Part shown: positions 1 through 9,176 of the stretch, piece after piece
Layout: every line of letters starts with the position of its first letter
Position numbering within the stretch: the first letter of the stretch is position 1
NCBI GenBank assembly: GCA_016713175.1
Contig: JADJPQ010000015.1
Coordinates: 1 to 64,000 of the forward strand
DNA: 64,000 nucleotides
DNA from: Planctomycetota bacterium
GTDB lineage: Bacteria > Planctomycetota > UBA1135 > UBA2386
Reading direction: 5' to 3'
The notes under the pieces: model-generated
What the model was told of the DNA's origin: nothing
What the model saw: only the letters and a program-made list of their open reading frames with translations
Databases searched by the model: none
Made by a program: the position numbers and the translations under genes

Positions 1-2346
1 ACGGGTGACGCGACGCCGGCCGTTGGCCCGACCGACCCGACCCCGGAACAGCCGGAGACCCGCGAGGAGAAGATCAAGCGCTGGCAGCGCGTCTACGACA
101 GTGTCTATCGGCAGAGTCTGGCGACCCCGCTGCTCGGCACCGTCGAGATCGTCTCCGGCCCGGCTGGCCGCAAGCTCGAGCTGCTCGATCTCGAACAGGC
201 CGACATCCTGCCCGAGGTGACCATCCGGTTGCGGCAATTCTCGATCGAGAAGGAGTCGGTCATCGGCTCGTCGGTGTTCCCGGGCACCGAGTTGAGCCGG
301 ATCCGGCTCGCCGAGTCGATGCGCAATCAGGTGGCCCGGGAAGTGCGCGCGATTCCGACCGGCGGTGGACATCTGGTCCAGCGCGGCAGCCTGATCGCCA
401 AATTGCTGCAGTGGGCGCGTCAGGACGTCAGCGTCTATGCCGATGCCAAGGCCCAGGCCGAACAGTTCCTGCAGGACGCCGGCGGCGCCGTCGAGGGCCT
501 GCAGTGGAAGCTGCGCGTGCTGCGGCAGATGGGCGATGTCGCCGGTGAGTTCGAACTGTTGTCCTCGATCGATGGCCAGCACAAGGGGTCGGCATTCCAG
601 CACGAGGGCCTCGGGCAGCTGCAGGCGCGGCTGGGGCTGCACGCCGATGCCGAGGCGAACCTGCGCCAGGCGACGGCGATCGCGCCGCTCGATTCCCGGC
701 CGCGCGCCGCGTTGGCCTGGTTCCTGGTCAACCGCGGCAGGGCCTCCGAAGCGTTGCCGGAGGCGCGGCAGGCGCTCGCGGGACTCGGGTCGGTTCTGGT
801 CGAAGCCGAACGCGTGCGCGTCCTGGTCGCCGCGGTGTCGACGCATCTGGCGCTCGGCGATCTGACCGCGGCGCGTGAGGTGCTGTCGGCGCAGGCGGTC
901 GCGCCGACGTCGGTCGCCGCGTTCTTGCGCGCTTCGATCGACTATGCCGCCGGTGACTGCAAAGCCGCGCTGGATGGGTTCCGGCAGGCGACCGATTCGG
1001 CCGATGGCCAGGCGGCCCAGCTCGGTGCGGCAGCATGCCTGCTGCGGCTCGAGCAGTGGCAGGAAGCGCTGGCGGCTTTCGAAGCACTGGCGGAACAGGC
1101 GCCGCTGCTGCGGCACCGCGCCTGGACCGGCATCGCGCTGCTGCATCTGCGGCTGGGGCAATACGAACCCTGTCTGACCTGGCTGGAACGGGCGCTCGAG
1201 GCCAGTCCCGGCGACACCTATGCGTTGTACCTGCGTGGGCGGGCGCAACGGTTGTCCGGCCAGCTGCAGGCGGCCCAGGAGTCCCTGACGGCGGCGCTGC
1301 GGCAGCGCGATGACTTCGTCCACGCGGTGGCCGAGATGTCGCAGGTGTACGCGACCACGGCCGCCAGCGCGGTCGGGGCCGAACAAGCGGCGGCCGCGTT
1401 TGCCGCGATGCGCTATGCCGACCGTGCCGTCGGCCTGCCGAAGGTTGCGCCGATCGAGATGCGCGAACTGCAGGGCATCCGCCGGTTCGAAGCGGCGGAC
1501 CCGCGCGGCGCCGAGCAGGCGTTCGCCGGGGCTCGCGATCACGCCAACACCGACGAACAGAAGCTGTGGGCCCGCGGTTGCCTGGCGGTGGTCGACTACA
1601 CGCTCGGTCGCTACGAGGATGCCCACGACAAGCTACGCGTGCTGCTCGAGCTGCCGCGCGACCACGTGCTGCGCAAGTGGGCCGACCAGACGCAGGCCTT
1701 GATCGACGACCACGGGCAGAAGGAGCTGCTCGAGGACACCTTCGCGCGCGGTGAGCCGGGCAATGTCTGGCATCTGGACCGCGATGGCGAACTGGGGGCG
1801 ACGATCGCGAACGAAGCGCTGGTGTTCGACGGCAAGTGGACCAAGGGCGAGGTGGCGATCTGGCGGACCGGCGCGGTGGCGCGGGCGGCCCGGTTCCTGG
1901 CGGTGTCGGCGACGATGCAGGTCGGCGCCGGCCATCGGTTGCAGGAGTCGTTCTCCGGCCTGCGCTTGCAGACCGATCGCGGTGGCAGCAGCGGCGCCAG
2001 CGACTGCCAGATCGCGTTCGGCCTGCGCGATGGCAAACCGTCGATCCGGATCCACGAAGGCCGCGAGGAGCCGATGCTGAAGGACGGCATCGAGGCCGCG
2101 GGTTTCGATCCGCGCGGCGTGCACCGGCTCGAACTGCGCGTCGAACCGATCGACGAAACCAGTCGCCTGTTCCGCCTGATCTGCCGATGGAACGATCAGG
2201 TCGTCTACGCCGGCAACCTGAAGGTGCTGAACGCCAACAACAACAGCGGGTTGCTGACGCAGTTCGTCGCCAGTGGCCCGCGCGGCGCCAGCTGTGACGT
2301 GCGGTTCGACGACTATCGGCTGGAACGACGCAAGGAGACCAAGTGA
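1..2346 (+). CDS. TPR protein with C-terminal lectin-like domain (5' end outside window)
   Basis: The reading frame is open from base 1, so the true start lies upstream; the first internal ATG (217) is not a convincing start because the upstream codons continue the same Glu/Lys/Arg-rich protein style. The middle (roughly bases 430-1720) is a run of alanine/leucine-rich helical pairs typical of tetratricopeptide repeats. The last 200 residues change to a beta-rich, glycine/polar composition ending in FDDYRLERRKETK, resembling a concanavalin/LamG-like domain (inference). The stop overlaps the next gene's GTG (GTGA), so it is the first visible gene of the pseudopilin operon. TPR proteins are common scaffolds in secretion machines, but its actual role here is unknown. 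Confidence 0.85.
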   Translation, partial: TGDATPAVGPTDPTPEQPETREEKIKRWQRVYDSVYRQSLATPLLGTVEIVSGPAGRKLELLDLEQADILPEVTIRLRQFSIEKESVIGSSVFPGTELSRIRLAESMRNQVAREVRAIPTGGGHLVQRGSLIAKLLQWARQDVSVYADAKAQAEQFLQDAGGAVEGLQWKLRVLRQMGDVAGEFELLSSIDGQHKGSAFQHEGLGQLQARLGLHADAEANLRQATAIAPLDSRPRAALAWFLVNRGRASEALPEARQALAGLGSVLVEAERVRVLVAAVSTHLALGDLTAAREVLSAQAVAPTSVAAFLRASIDYAAGDCKAALDGFRQATDSADGQAAQLGAAACLLRLEQWQEALAAFEALAEQAPLLRHRAWTGIALLHLRLGQYEPCLTWLERALEASPGDTYALYLRGRAQRLSGQLQAAQESLTAALRQRDDFVHAVAEMSQVYATTAASAVGAEQAAAAFAAMRYADRAVGLPKVAPIEMRELQGIRRFEAADPRGAEQAFAGARDHANTDEQKLWARGCLAVVDYTLGRYEDAHDKLRVLLELPRDHVLRKWADQTQALIDDHGQKELLEDTFARGEPGNVWHLDRDGELGATIANEALVFDGKWTKGEVAIWRTGAVARAARFLAVSATMQVGAGHRLQESFSGLRLQTDRGGSSGASDCQIAFGLRDGKPSIRIHEGREEPMLKDGIEAAGFDPRGVHRLELRVEPIDETSRLFRLICRWNDQVVYAGNLKVLNANNNSGLLTQFVASGPRGASCDVRFDDYRLERRKETK

Positions 2347-2999
2347 ACCAGACCAAGGACCGCCGCGACCGCGGCTTCACGTTGATCGAACTGTTGATCG
2401 TCATCGGCATCCTCGGCCTGCTGATGGCTGCGCTGCTGCCCAACCTGATCGGCGCGGGCGATGCCGGCAACGAGACGGCGACGCAGGCGTTGTTCCTGGA
2501 CCTGCGCACCGGCTGCGAGGCGTTCCAGCGCAAGAACGGCTACTTCCCGCCCGATGACCTGGTACCGAAGGACACCAAGGACGAGGACGGCGCCAAGTCC
2601 GTCTGGAAGTCGGACAACGGCCTGAACACCGGCATTGAATCGCTGGTGGCGTTCCTGGCGCAGAGCCGCGACGTCGGCGGTGACTTCGGCAGTTCCGCCG
2701 AGCGCTTCGCCAACCACGACAAGGATGACCACGGTGCGGTGCTGCCGCTGCTGAAGGTCCGCGACCGCAAGGAGATCGTCGACGCGTGGGGCATGCCGCT
2801 GGCGTACTTCTCGGCGACCACCACGTCCGGCGGCTTCGACAAAGCCCAGCAGATCGTCGGTTTCGATGGCCAGCCGCAGACGGTGCGCGCCAGGCGCGGC
2901 GCCGATGGCGCCTATCTCGGCGCCGGCAAGTACCAGTTCCTGTCGGCGGGCAAGGACCAGATGTTCGGCACCGACGACGATCTCGTCTATCCGAAGTAG
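2343..2999 (+). CDS. Type II secretion major-pseudopilin-like protein (GspG-like)
   Basis: 218 aa starting at a GTG that overlaps the previous stop. After a short basic leader (about 11 residues) it has the prepilin peptidase site and hydrophobic helix GFTLIELLIVIGILGLLMAA, with the conserved Glu at +5 of the mature protein. The C-terminal part contains a GspG-like pattern: KNGYFPPDD after the helix and a terminal GTDDDLVYPK that recalls the calcium-binding Asp-rich end of major pseudopilins. It is longer than the usual 140-150 aa G protein. Being first of five pseudopilin-like genes supports the G assignment. Expected to be processed by a prepilin peptidase and inserted in the inner membrane. 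Confidence 0.88.
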   Translation: MNQTKDRRDRGFTLIELLIVIGILGLLMAALLPNLIGAGDAGNETATQALFLDLRTGCEAFQRKNGYFPPDDLVPKDTKDEDGAKSVWKSDNGLNTGIESLVAFLAQSRDVGGDFGSSAERFANHDKDDHGAVLPLLKVRDRKEIVDAWGMPLAYFSATTTSGGFDKAQQIVGFDGQPQTVRARRGADGAYLGAGKYQFLSAGKDQMFGTDDDLVYPK

Positions 3000-3003
3000 G
3001 CCG

Positions 3004-4008
3004 ATGTCGATGCCCACCCCGATGCCCGGACGCACCGCCGCCGCCGCCCGCGGCTTCACGCTGCTGGAGCTGATGGTGACGATCGGCGTGATCTCGGTGC
3101 TGATGGGCATCTCGCTCGGCTTCCTGTCGCGTTCCAACGGTCGGCCCGAGGCGATGTCGGCCCTGGCCGGCGAACTGCGCGCGGCGTCGCTGTCGGCGCG
3201 CGCCACCGGGTTGCCGACCGAAGTGGTCGTCGCGCCGGACCCCGAAGGCCTGTTGACCACCGTGCGCGCCCGCTCACTGCAGCCGGTGGTGGTGTTCCAT
3301 TGCGAGCCGGATCAGCAGTTCCTGAATCCGGATCTGCGGCCGACCCTGCTCGGCCTCGATGTGCCGCAAGGACGCTTCGGGCACGGCCGCCGGCCGAACG
3401 GCGAGCAACCGGAGATGCTGCTGCGCTGGCCCGTGCCGGTGAAGATCGCCGACTTCCGCGATGGCTTCGCGCTGCGGCTGGACCTCCTGCTCGAACAGCG
3501 GACCGGCTGCGCGCTGCTGCGTCTGGGCAAGGCGCTCGAGGTCGACCTCGAACCGGACGGGCGCGTGCGGGCCCGCCTGCAGTTGCGTTCGGGCACCGGC
3601 AACATCGGCCAGGCCGTGCCGCTGCAGGCCCAGGAACCGCTGCCCCTGCACCGCTGGTGCACGGTCGAGATCGCTGCCGATGGCCGGTCGTTCTGGCTCG
3701 AGGTCGACGGCCGCGAACTCGCGCGCGCGGCGGCGCCCGGCAGCGTGCTGCAACACATCGATCAGGACGCGTTGGAGGTGTCGCTGCGCGGCGAGCCCCT
3801 GCCCGGCGTGCTCGATGAGCTGCGGGTGTTCGTCTACCGCTTCGGCGAGCCGCAGCGGCTGCCGGTCGATGTCCAGGTCGCGCAGGCCGTGCGGATCGGT
3901 TTCGACGCGCACGGCGAACCGATCGGCAAGCCGACGATCGAACTCGAGCTGGTCCAGGAAGGTCGCAACGAGGTCCTGCGCGTGCTGCGCGGGGGAGTGC
4001 TGCAATGA
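3004..4008 (+). CDS. Pseudopilin with C-terminal lectin-like domain (GspH-like)
   Basis: 334 aa. The ATG at 3004 lies 4 bases after the previous stop and gives a 16-residue leader before GFTLLELMVTIGVISVLMG, a type IV pilin-like cleavage site and helix with Glu at +5. The rest is much longer than an ordinary GspH: residues about 100-330 look like a concanavalin/LamG-type beta sandwich (FWLEVDGRELARAAAPGS, VLDELRVFVYRFGEP). The stop overlaps the next start (ATGA). Role inferred: minor pseudopilin of the same apparatus as its neighbours. The lectin-like part is a structural guess. Confidence 0.8.
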   Translation: MSMPTPMPGRTAAAARGFTLLELMVTIGVISVLMGISLGFLSRSNGRPEAMSALAGELRAASLSARATGLPTEVVVAPDPEGLLTTVRARSLQPVVVFHCEPDQQFLNPDLRPTLLGLDVPQGRFGHGRRPNGEQPEMLLRWPVPVKIADFRDGFALRLDLLLEQRTGCALLRLGKALEVDLEPDGRVRARLQLRSGTGNIGQAVPLQAQEPLPLHRWCTVEIAADGRSFWLEVDGRELARAAAPGSVLQHIDQDALEVSLRGEPLPGVLDELRVFVYRFGEPQRLPVDVQVAQAVRIGFDAHGEPIGKPTIELELVQEGRNEVLRVLRGGVLQ

Positions 4009-7000
4009 ACCGACCGACGTGCCGAGCCTTGGCCGCGCAGCGCGGCATCGCCCTGATCGCGGTGTTGATCGCGCTGACGGTGTTGCTGCTGCTGGCACTG
4101 CCGTTCGCGGTGTCGATGTCGGTCGGCGCCGACATCGCCGTGCAGGAAGTCGAGGTCCGGCAGGTCGAACAGGCCTCCGCCAGCGTCCGCGATCTGCTGC
4201 TGGCCGACGCGGCGCTGTCGCACCAGGCGTTCGACGCGACGCCCGAACACGACGACGTCACCGAGTTCCCGAACGGTCCGGTGCTGCCCGAGAAGTTCCA
4301 GGCGCTGCAACAGGGTGGCCGCGTGTTGCTCGGCGGCGAAGTCCAGGATCTGCAGGCGCTGGCGCACCTCGATGCGGTGACGCCGTTGCTGCTCGGCAAT
4401 CTGCTCGGAACCACGGCGCGACTGGGCGAGGATCTGGCGGTCGACGGCGATGCGGTGGTGCTGGATGGTGGCGACACGCTGCCCGACCAGGGCTTCGTCT
4501 GGGTCGACCACGAAGTGATCCGCTACGGCCGTCGCGACGGCGGCAAGCTGCTCGAACTGACCCGCGGCGTGCTGCAGGAGTTCGGGTTCCTGCGGCCGCA
4601 GGATCATGAGACGGTGCTGGCCGGCGCGCTGGTGCTCGACTGGCGCTGCATTGCCGCGGTCAGCTGGCCGTTCACCGGCCGGGCCGACACCAACCGGCAG
4701 CAGCGGCGGCCGTTCGGCAGCGTCGGCGAACTCGCCGAGATCGGCGCCGCGGAGATGGGCAACTTCACCACCGGCGAACTCGACACGCTGGCGCGCTTGC
4801 TGACCGTCGACACCAAGGCGGCAACGGCGCCGACCTGGGGTCGGCCCGAACGGGTGTTCTACGGGGTGTCGCCGCCAGGCCGGACGTTGCGCGTCAAGTC
4901 GGCCGTGCACGTCGGTGCCGGCAGCATCGTCCGGATCCGCGACCTGACGTCCGGCGCCTACGAATACAATCTGGTGATGACGACATCGACGCCGCGCGGG
5001 CCGCGCGAGCTGGTGTTGCCGTCCGAGTTCTTCCTCGACCTGCTGTATCCGGTCGCGCAGGGCTATCCGGCGATCGACACGGTCGTGGAGCCGTTGGTGC
5101 CGGCCCCGGTCAACGTCAACACCGCCGACATCGAACTGCTGGCGGCGCTGGCGATGCAGATCCGCCGCGCGTGGGACGTCCGCGTGCACGAGGCCGATGG
5201 CCAACGCCGGCAACAGCCGCCGGCGCCGATCGGTCGCAGCATGGCGCGCGAACTGGCCGAACAGATCGCCGCCCTGCGAATCGCCGACGGCGCCCCCGGG
5301 CAGGGCGCGTTCACCGGCTGGCAGGACTTCGCCGAGCGCGTGTTCAAGCCGCGGTTCGATGCCGCCGACAACGACACCGCCCGCGAACGGCTGCTGTATC
5401 TGTACCGCAACCTGTTGTCCGGCCGCGACAGCGCGCTCGACATGGGCACGTTGCCGATCGCGTTCACGTCGGGACCGTGGGTCCGCTATCGCGCCGCGGC
5501 GTCGTCCGCGCGCAGTGCGGTCGCCACCGGCGTCGCGGCGCGGCACGAACGCACCGGCACCGCCGTGGCGTTGCCGGGCTGGCCGCTGGAACTGTTCTGG
5601 AACACGCAGGAACGGTTCGAAGAGTGCTTCCGGCTCGATCAGCGGGCGCAGTACTGGTCGACGACCCCGATCAACACCGGCGCGGTGCCGCCGAACTCGC
5701 TCGGCAACGATCCGACCTCGCGCTACTTCCCGCATGTCGTCGGCATGGCGTTCCCGCAGGCCAACCTCGGCCAACCGCGGTTCCCGACCAAGGACCAGGC
5801 CGATTCCGGCATCCGGCTGGCGCCGTCGGTGTCGATCCCAGGCGGCTGGGGCATCAGCGGCGAGATCCGCGGGCACGAGACGTTCGCGACGGCGCTCGAT
5901 CCGCGCGGCCACGATGCCACCCGTTCGCCGTACACGATCACCAACACCGGTCCGTCCGAGCGCGGCGGGCAGCCGCCGGCGGCGCCGCGGACGCACGACC
6001 TGACGTTCCCGTTCTCGGTCGACGGCGGCGGCAGCGCCCGCTGGGGTCTGTCGGCCTGGTTCGAACCCGAAGCGCTGCGCACGGGCACGTTGCTCGACCA
6101 CTCCGATGGCGACAAGGAACGCAACCGGATCGCGCTGCGCGTCGATGGCGATCGGCTGCTGTTCGAGGTCATCGATGAGGCCGGTCTCGATCCGAATCCA
6201 TCGGCGTCGCCCGCCGGCGTCGAACGGACCGCTGGCGAATGGGCCTTGCCGCTGGCCGAACTCGGCCTGCCCTCCCGGACGCCGGTGCACGCAACCGTCG
6301 CGGCCTACGGCAATCGTCCCAGCGACCTGTCGGTCAGCATCGATGGCGTCATCCGCGGCAAGGGCCGCTACACGACCACGCTGACGGCGCCGATCGGGTT
6401 CTGGGACCCGCAACTCGATCCGCGGGCGTATCCGCCGGGCAGCTCTTCGCGCGACAAGAGCCTGATCCTGGTGCAGGTCGAGAGCACCGAGGGGTTCCCG
6501 CCGGTCGGTGTGCTGAAGATCGGGCTCGAACTGTTCGAGTACACCGCGATTTCCGGCAACTCGTTCGCGTGCGTCTACAACGACTCGCTCGGTGGGCGCG
6601 GCGCACGGATGGAAGGGTTCGAGTTCCGACCGGACATTCCCGTCGACGAGAACGGCCGCGCCACCGTCGACGTCGATCGGTTGCGCAGCCAGGGCATCAA
6701 CCTGGACGTCTATCCCGAGCATCCGGTCGGCTCCACGGTGTCTTTGTACGGCTACTCGACGCATCCGACGCACGACACGCCGATGTATCCCGGCGGCACC
6801 GCGCTCCCCGGCAGCATCGGTGCGTTCACCGTCGCGCGGGGCGTCATCCGCAACCCGCGGCCGATCACGATCACGCCACCGCGCGGCAGCCCGATCCAGA
6901 TCGGCACCGGCATCGACCTGAACTGGAACGACGAACTCGAACTCGCCGATCCGGTGCCGACCGAACGCTTCCCGCCGCCGGCGGCCAGCGACGAGGTCGC

Positions 7001-9176
7001 GGCCGGGTTCTCGACCAGTGGCGGCTTCGCGCTGCTGGTCCAGACCGGGTTCCGGTTCACACCCAGTATCGGCACGACGACGACCGGCACATCGGCCCTC
7101 GTGGGCGGCATCGAAGTGATCCGCTATGGTGCGCGCCAGGGCAACAAACTGACCGGCATCCAGCGGGCGGCCCGCCTGCCGGGCCGCGACGATCAGATCC
7201 GGCGCGACTGGTACGATGGCGCCAGCAAGCAGTTCATCTGCGACTGGGAAGAGTTCATGGTCGTGCCGCGGACCCAGCCGCCGGTCCGTTACGACCAGGT
7301 GCCGACCTACATCCTCTGGGTCGTGCCGATCTCGCTGGCGGTGCAGGACGCATCGCGGCTGCCGAACCCGGCGGCCCTGGCCGGCCTGACCGAGTGGGCG
7401 CAGATCTACCCGCAGAACAACGAAACCGACACCGAGTGGGTGCGCTACGACCACATCGAGGGCAACTACCTGGTACGCGCGCTGCGCGCGGCCTGGGATT
7501 CGGTGCGCAACGAGCTGACGCGCCAGGTCAGTGTCGAGGACATCCAGGTCGGCACCGGGGGACCCATCAATGGCACCCCGGTCACCGCGGAGGCCGTGTG
7601 GGGCACGGTGCAGGCGACCTCTGGCTACATCGGCTACGTGCCGCAGATCGAGAGCACGTTCCCGCAGATCCAGGCAGCGCGGCAACGGTTGACGTTCCGC
7701 GGTGATCCGTTCACCCGGACCAGTTCGCACGCGCACGCCAACGCGATGGTGTTGCCATGCCACCGCGTGGCGCTGGCGTGGAACAACTACGGGTCGATGT
7801 ACGGCCGCCCCGGCCGACAGGATCGCATCGCGCTGGTCGCCGGCTCGAAGGCGACCGGCACGACGCGCCCGCCGGTCGAGTGGCACACGGTCAACTGGGT
7901 CGTCCGCCGCTACAACGCCGACAACCTGGCGGAGCGGACACCGGCCGAACTGATCGGTCCGTGGCCGTTCCAGCTGATGGGGCTGAAGGACCGCGTCGCG
8001 ATCGAGATGTTCGGTCCGCCGGCCGACAACCAGACGACCGACATCCGCCAGCTCGATCGCATCGTCAAGTTCCCGAGTGGTGAACTGCCGGCGGCGTATT
8101 GCCGCGAAGTCCAGGTCGGCGGCGCCGTCGGCGGTGGCGAAGCGATGGCCGGATTCGTCGATGAGGTCGACGTCGTGCAGCAGGTCGCGCCCGATCTGAT
8201 CCTCGACGAGGCGTTCACCGACAGCGCCCGGACGTTCCGGGTCCACCTCGGCGCCATCCGGTACCCGCACGGTCCGGTGTTCTACGCCGGCGACATGACC
8301 GCCAACTTCCCGCCGGGTGGCGGGCTGGTAGCGATCGACGGCGAGATCCTCGCCTACCAGAGCCGGCAGGACGGCACGTTCTCGATCGCGACCAAGGGCC
8401 GCGGGTTGTTGAACACCAAGGCGATCGGGCACGACCGCGGTGCGCACGTGCACTTCCTCACGCACCGGCCGGCGGCGATCCTGTCGTCGTCGGTGCAGCC
8501 GCGCGGCGACCGCCTGCCGATCCAGACCCTCGGCGCGATGCCGGGCCGCGGCGGCACCGGGTTGCTCGGCGGCACCGAACTGCTGCATTGGACGTGGTCG
8601 CGGGTGGTCGGCGACGCCGCGACGCTCGAGATGCCGCGCTTTCACCCGCCGCACGAGGATGGCGATGGCACCGGCCCGCGCGGCCTGCTCCGCGGTCGCT
8701 TTGGCACCGCGCCGGTGGCGGCCAGCAGCGGTGAGCCGATCATCGCGTTCCCGTTCCGGCATTGGGATCGGCACGTGCCGCGCAGCGACGATCCCGAACT
8801 GTCGTACTTCCAGTGCACCACCGGTGAGGCGCCGGTGCTGTTCACCGGGTTGACCTGGGCCGAAGAGACGACCGATTCGTCGGTCGATGTCGAGTGTCTG
8901 GTCCGCGTCGACGGCAAGGCGCCGTGGACCGCCGATCCGGCCGCGACCCAGGGGCTGTGGTTGTTCAACCGCACCGCCGGCGACAACGAACCGTCGCGGA
9001 TCGGTTGGATGGGCAGCCAGCTCGAAGCGCGCTTTGGCGTGGTCTACAAGGCCGGCTGTCTGGACCTGTCGGCGTTCACCCGCCATGGCTGGAAGACCAC
9101 GCCGCGGATCGAGCGCGTGCGTCTCGAATACCAGGGCGAAACCCGCGTGCTCGCGGAACGGGTGTCGACGCGATGA
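4005..9176 (+). CDS. Giant GspK-like minor pseudopilin (1723 aa)
   Basis: The ATG overlaps the previous stop (ATGA). The N-terminus RGIALIAVLIALTVLLLLAL is the degenerate prepilin-type helix typical of GspK; as in GspK the +5 Glu is missing. A helix-hairpin-helix-like PVNVNTADIELLAALAM (about residue 367) matches the K-type SAM/HhH region. GspK proteins are usually 300-400 aa, so roughly 1300 residues are extra. They include a lectin-like segment near residues 660-790 and several copies of a motif like EVIRYGxRxGxxLxxLxRG (near 165, 843, 1034, 1142 and 1442). The stop overlaps the next gene. Inferred to be the tip pseudopilin carrying a very large exported domain; that role is unproven. Confidence 0.8.
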   Translation: MNRPTCRALAAQRGIALIAVLIALTVLLLLALPFAVSMSVGADIAVQEVEVRQVEQASASVRDLLLADAALSHQAFDATPEHDDVTEFPNGPVLPEKFQALQQGGRVLLGGEVQDLQALAHLDAVTPLLLGNLLGTTARLGEDLAVDGDAVVLDGGDTLPDQGFVWVDHEVIRYGRRDGGKLLELTRGVLQEFGFLRPQDHETVLAGALVLDWRCIAAVSWPFTGRADTNRQQRRPFGSVGELAEIGAAEMGNFTTGELDTLARLLTVDTKAATAPTWGRPERVFYGVSPPGRTLRVKSAVHVGAGSIVRIRDLTSGAYEYNLVMTTSTPRGPRELVLPSEFFLDLLYPVAQGYPAIDTVVEPLVPAPVNVNTADIELLAALAMQIRRAWDVRVHEADGQRRQQPPAPIGRSMARELAEQIAALRIADGAPGQGAFTGWQDFAERVFKPRFDAADNDTARERLLYLYRNLLSGRDSALDMGTLPIAFTSGPWVRYRAAASSARSAVATGVAARHERTGTAVALPGWPLELFWNTQERFEECFRLDQRAQYWSTTPINTGAVPPNSLGNDPTSRYFPHVVGMAFPQANLGQPRFPTKDQADSGIRLAPSVSIPGGWGISGEIRGHETFATALDPRGHDATRSPYTITNTGPSERGGQPPAAPRTHDLTFPFSVDGGGSARWGLSAWFEPEALRTGTLLDHSDGDKERNRIALRVDGDRLLFEVIDEAGLDPNPSASPAGVERTAGEWALPLAELGLPSRTPVHATVAAYGNRPSDLSVSIDGVIRGKGRYTTTLTAPIGFWDPQLDPRAYPPGSSSRDKSLILVQVESTEGFPPVGVLKIGLELFEYTAISGNSFACVYNDSLGGRGARMEGFEFRPDIPVDENGRATVDVDRLRSQGINLDVYPEHPVGSTVSLYGYSTHPTHDTPMYPGGTALPGSIGAFTVARGVIRNPRPITITPPRGSPIQIGTGIDLNWNDELELADPVPTERFPPPAASDEVAAGFSTSGGFALLVQTGFRFTPSIGTTTTGTSALVGGIEVIRYGARQGNKLTGIQRAARLPGRDDQIRRDWYDGASKQFICDWEEFMVVPRTQPPVRYDQVPTYILWVVPISLAVQDASRLPNPAALAGLTEWAQIYPQNNETDTEWVRYDHIEGNYLVRALRAAWDSVRNELTRQVSVEDIQVGTGGPINGTPVTAEAVWGTVQATSGYIGYVPQIESTFPQIQAARQRLTFRGDPFTRTSSHAHANAMVLPCHRVALAWNNYGSMYGRPGRQDRIALVAGSKATGTTRPPVEWHTVNWVVRRYNADNLAERTPAELIGPWPFQLMGLKDRVAIEMFGPPADNQTTDIRQLDRIVKFPSGELPAAYCREVQVGGAVGGGEAMAGFVDEVDVVQQVAPDLILDEAFTDSARTFRVHLGAIRYPHGPVFYAGDMTANFPPGGGLVAIDGEILAYQSRQDGTFSIATKGRGLLNTKAIGHDRGAHVHFLTHRPAAILSSSVQPRGDRLPIQTLGAMPGRGGTGLLGGTELLHWTWSRVVGDAATLEMPRFHPPHEDGDGTGPRGLLRGRFGTAPVAASSGEPIIAFPFRHWDRHVPRSDDPELSYFQCTTGEAPVLFTGLTWAEETTDSSVDVECLVRVDGKAPWTADPAATQGLWLFNRTAGDNEPSRIGWMGSQLEARFGVVYKAGCLDLSAFTRHGWKTTPRIERVRLEYQGETRVLAERVSTR

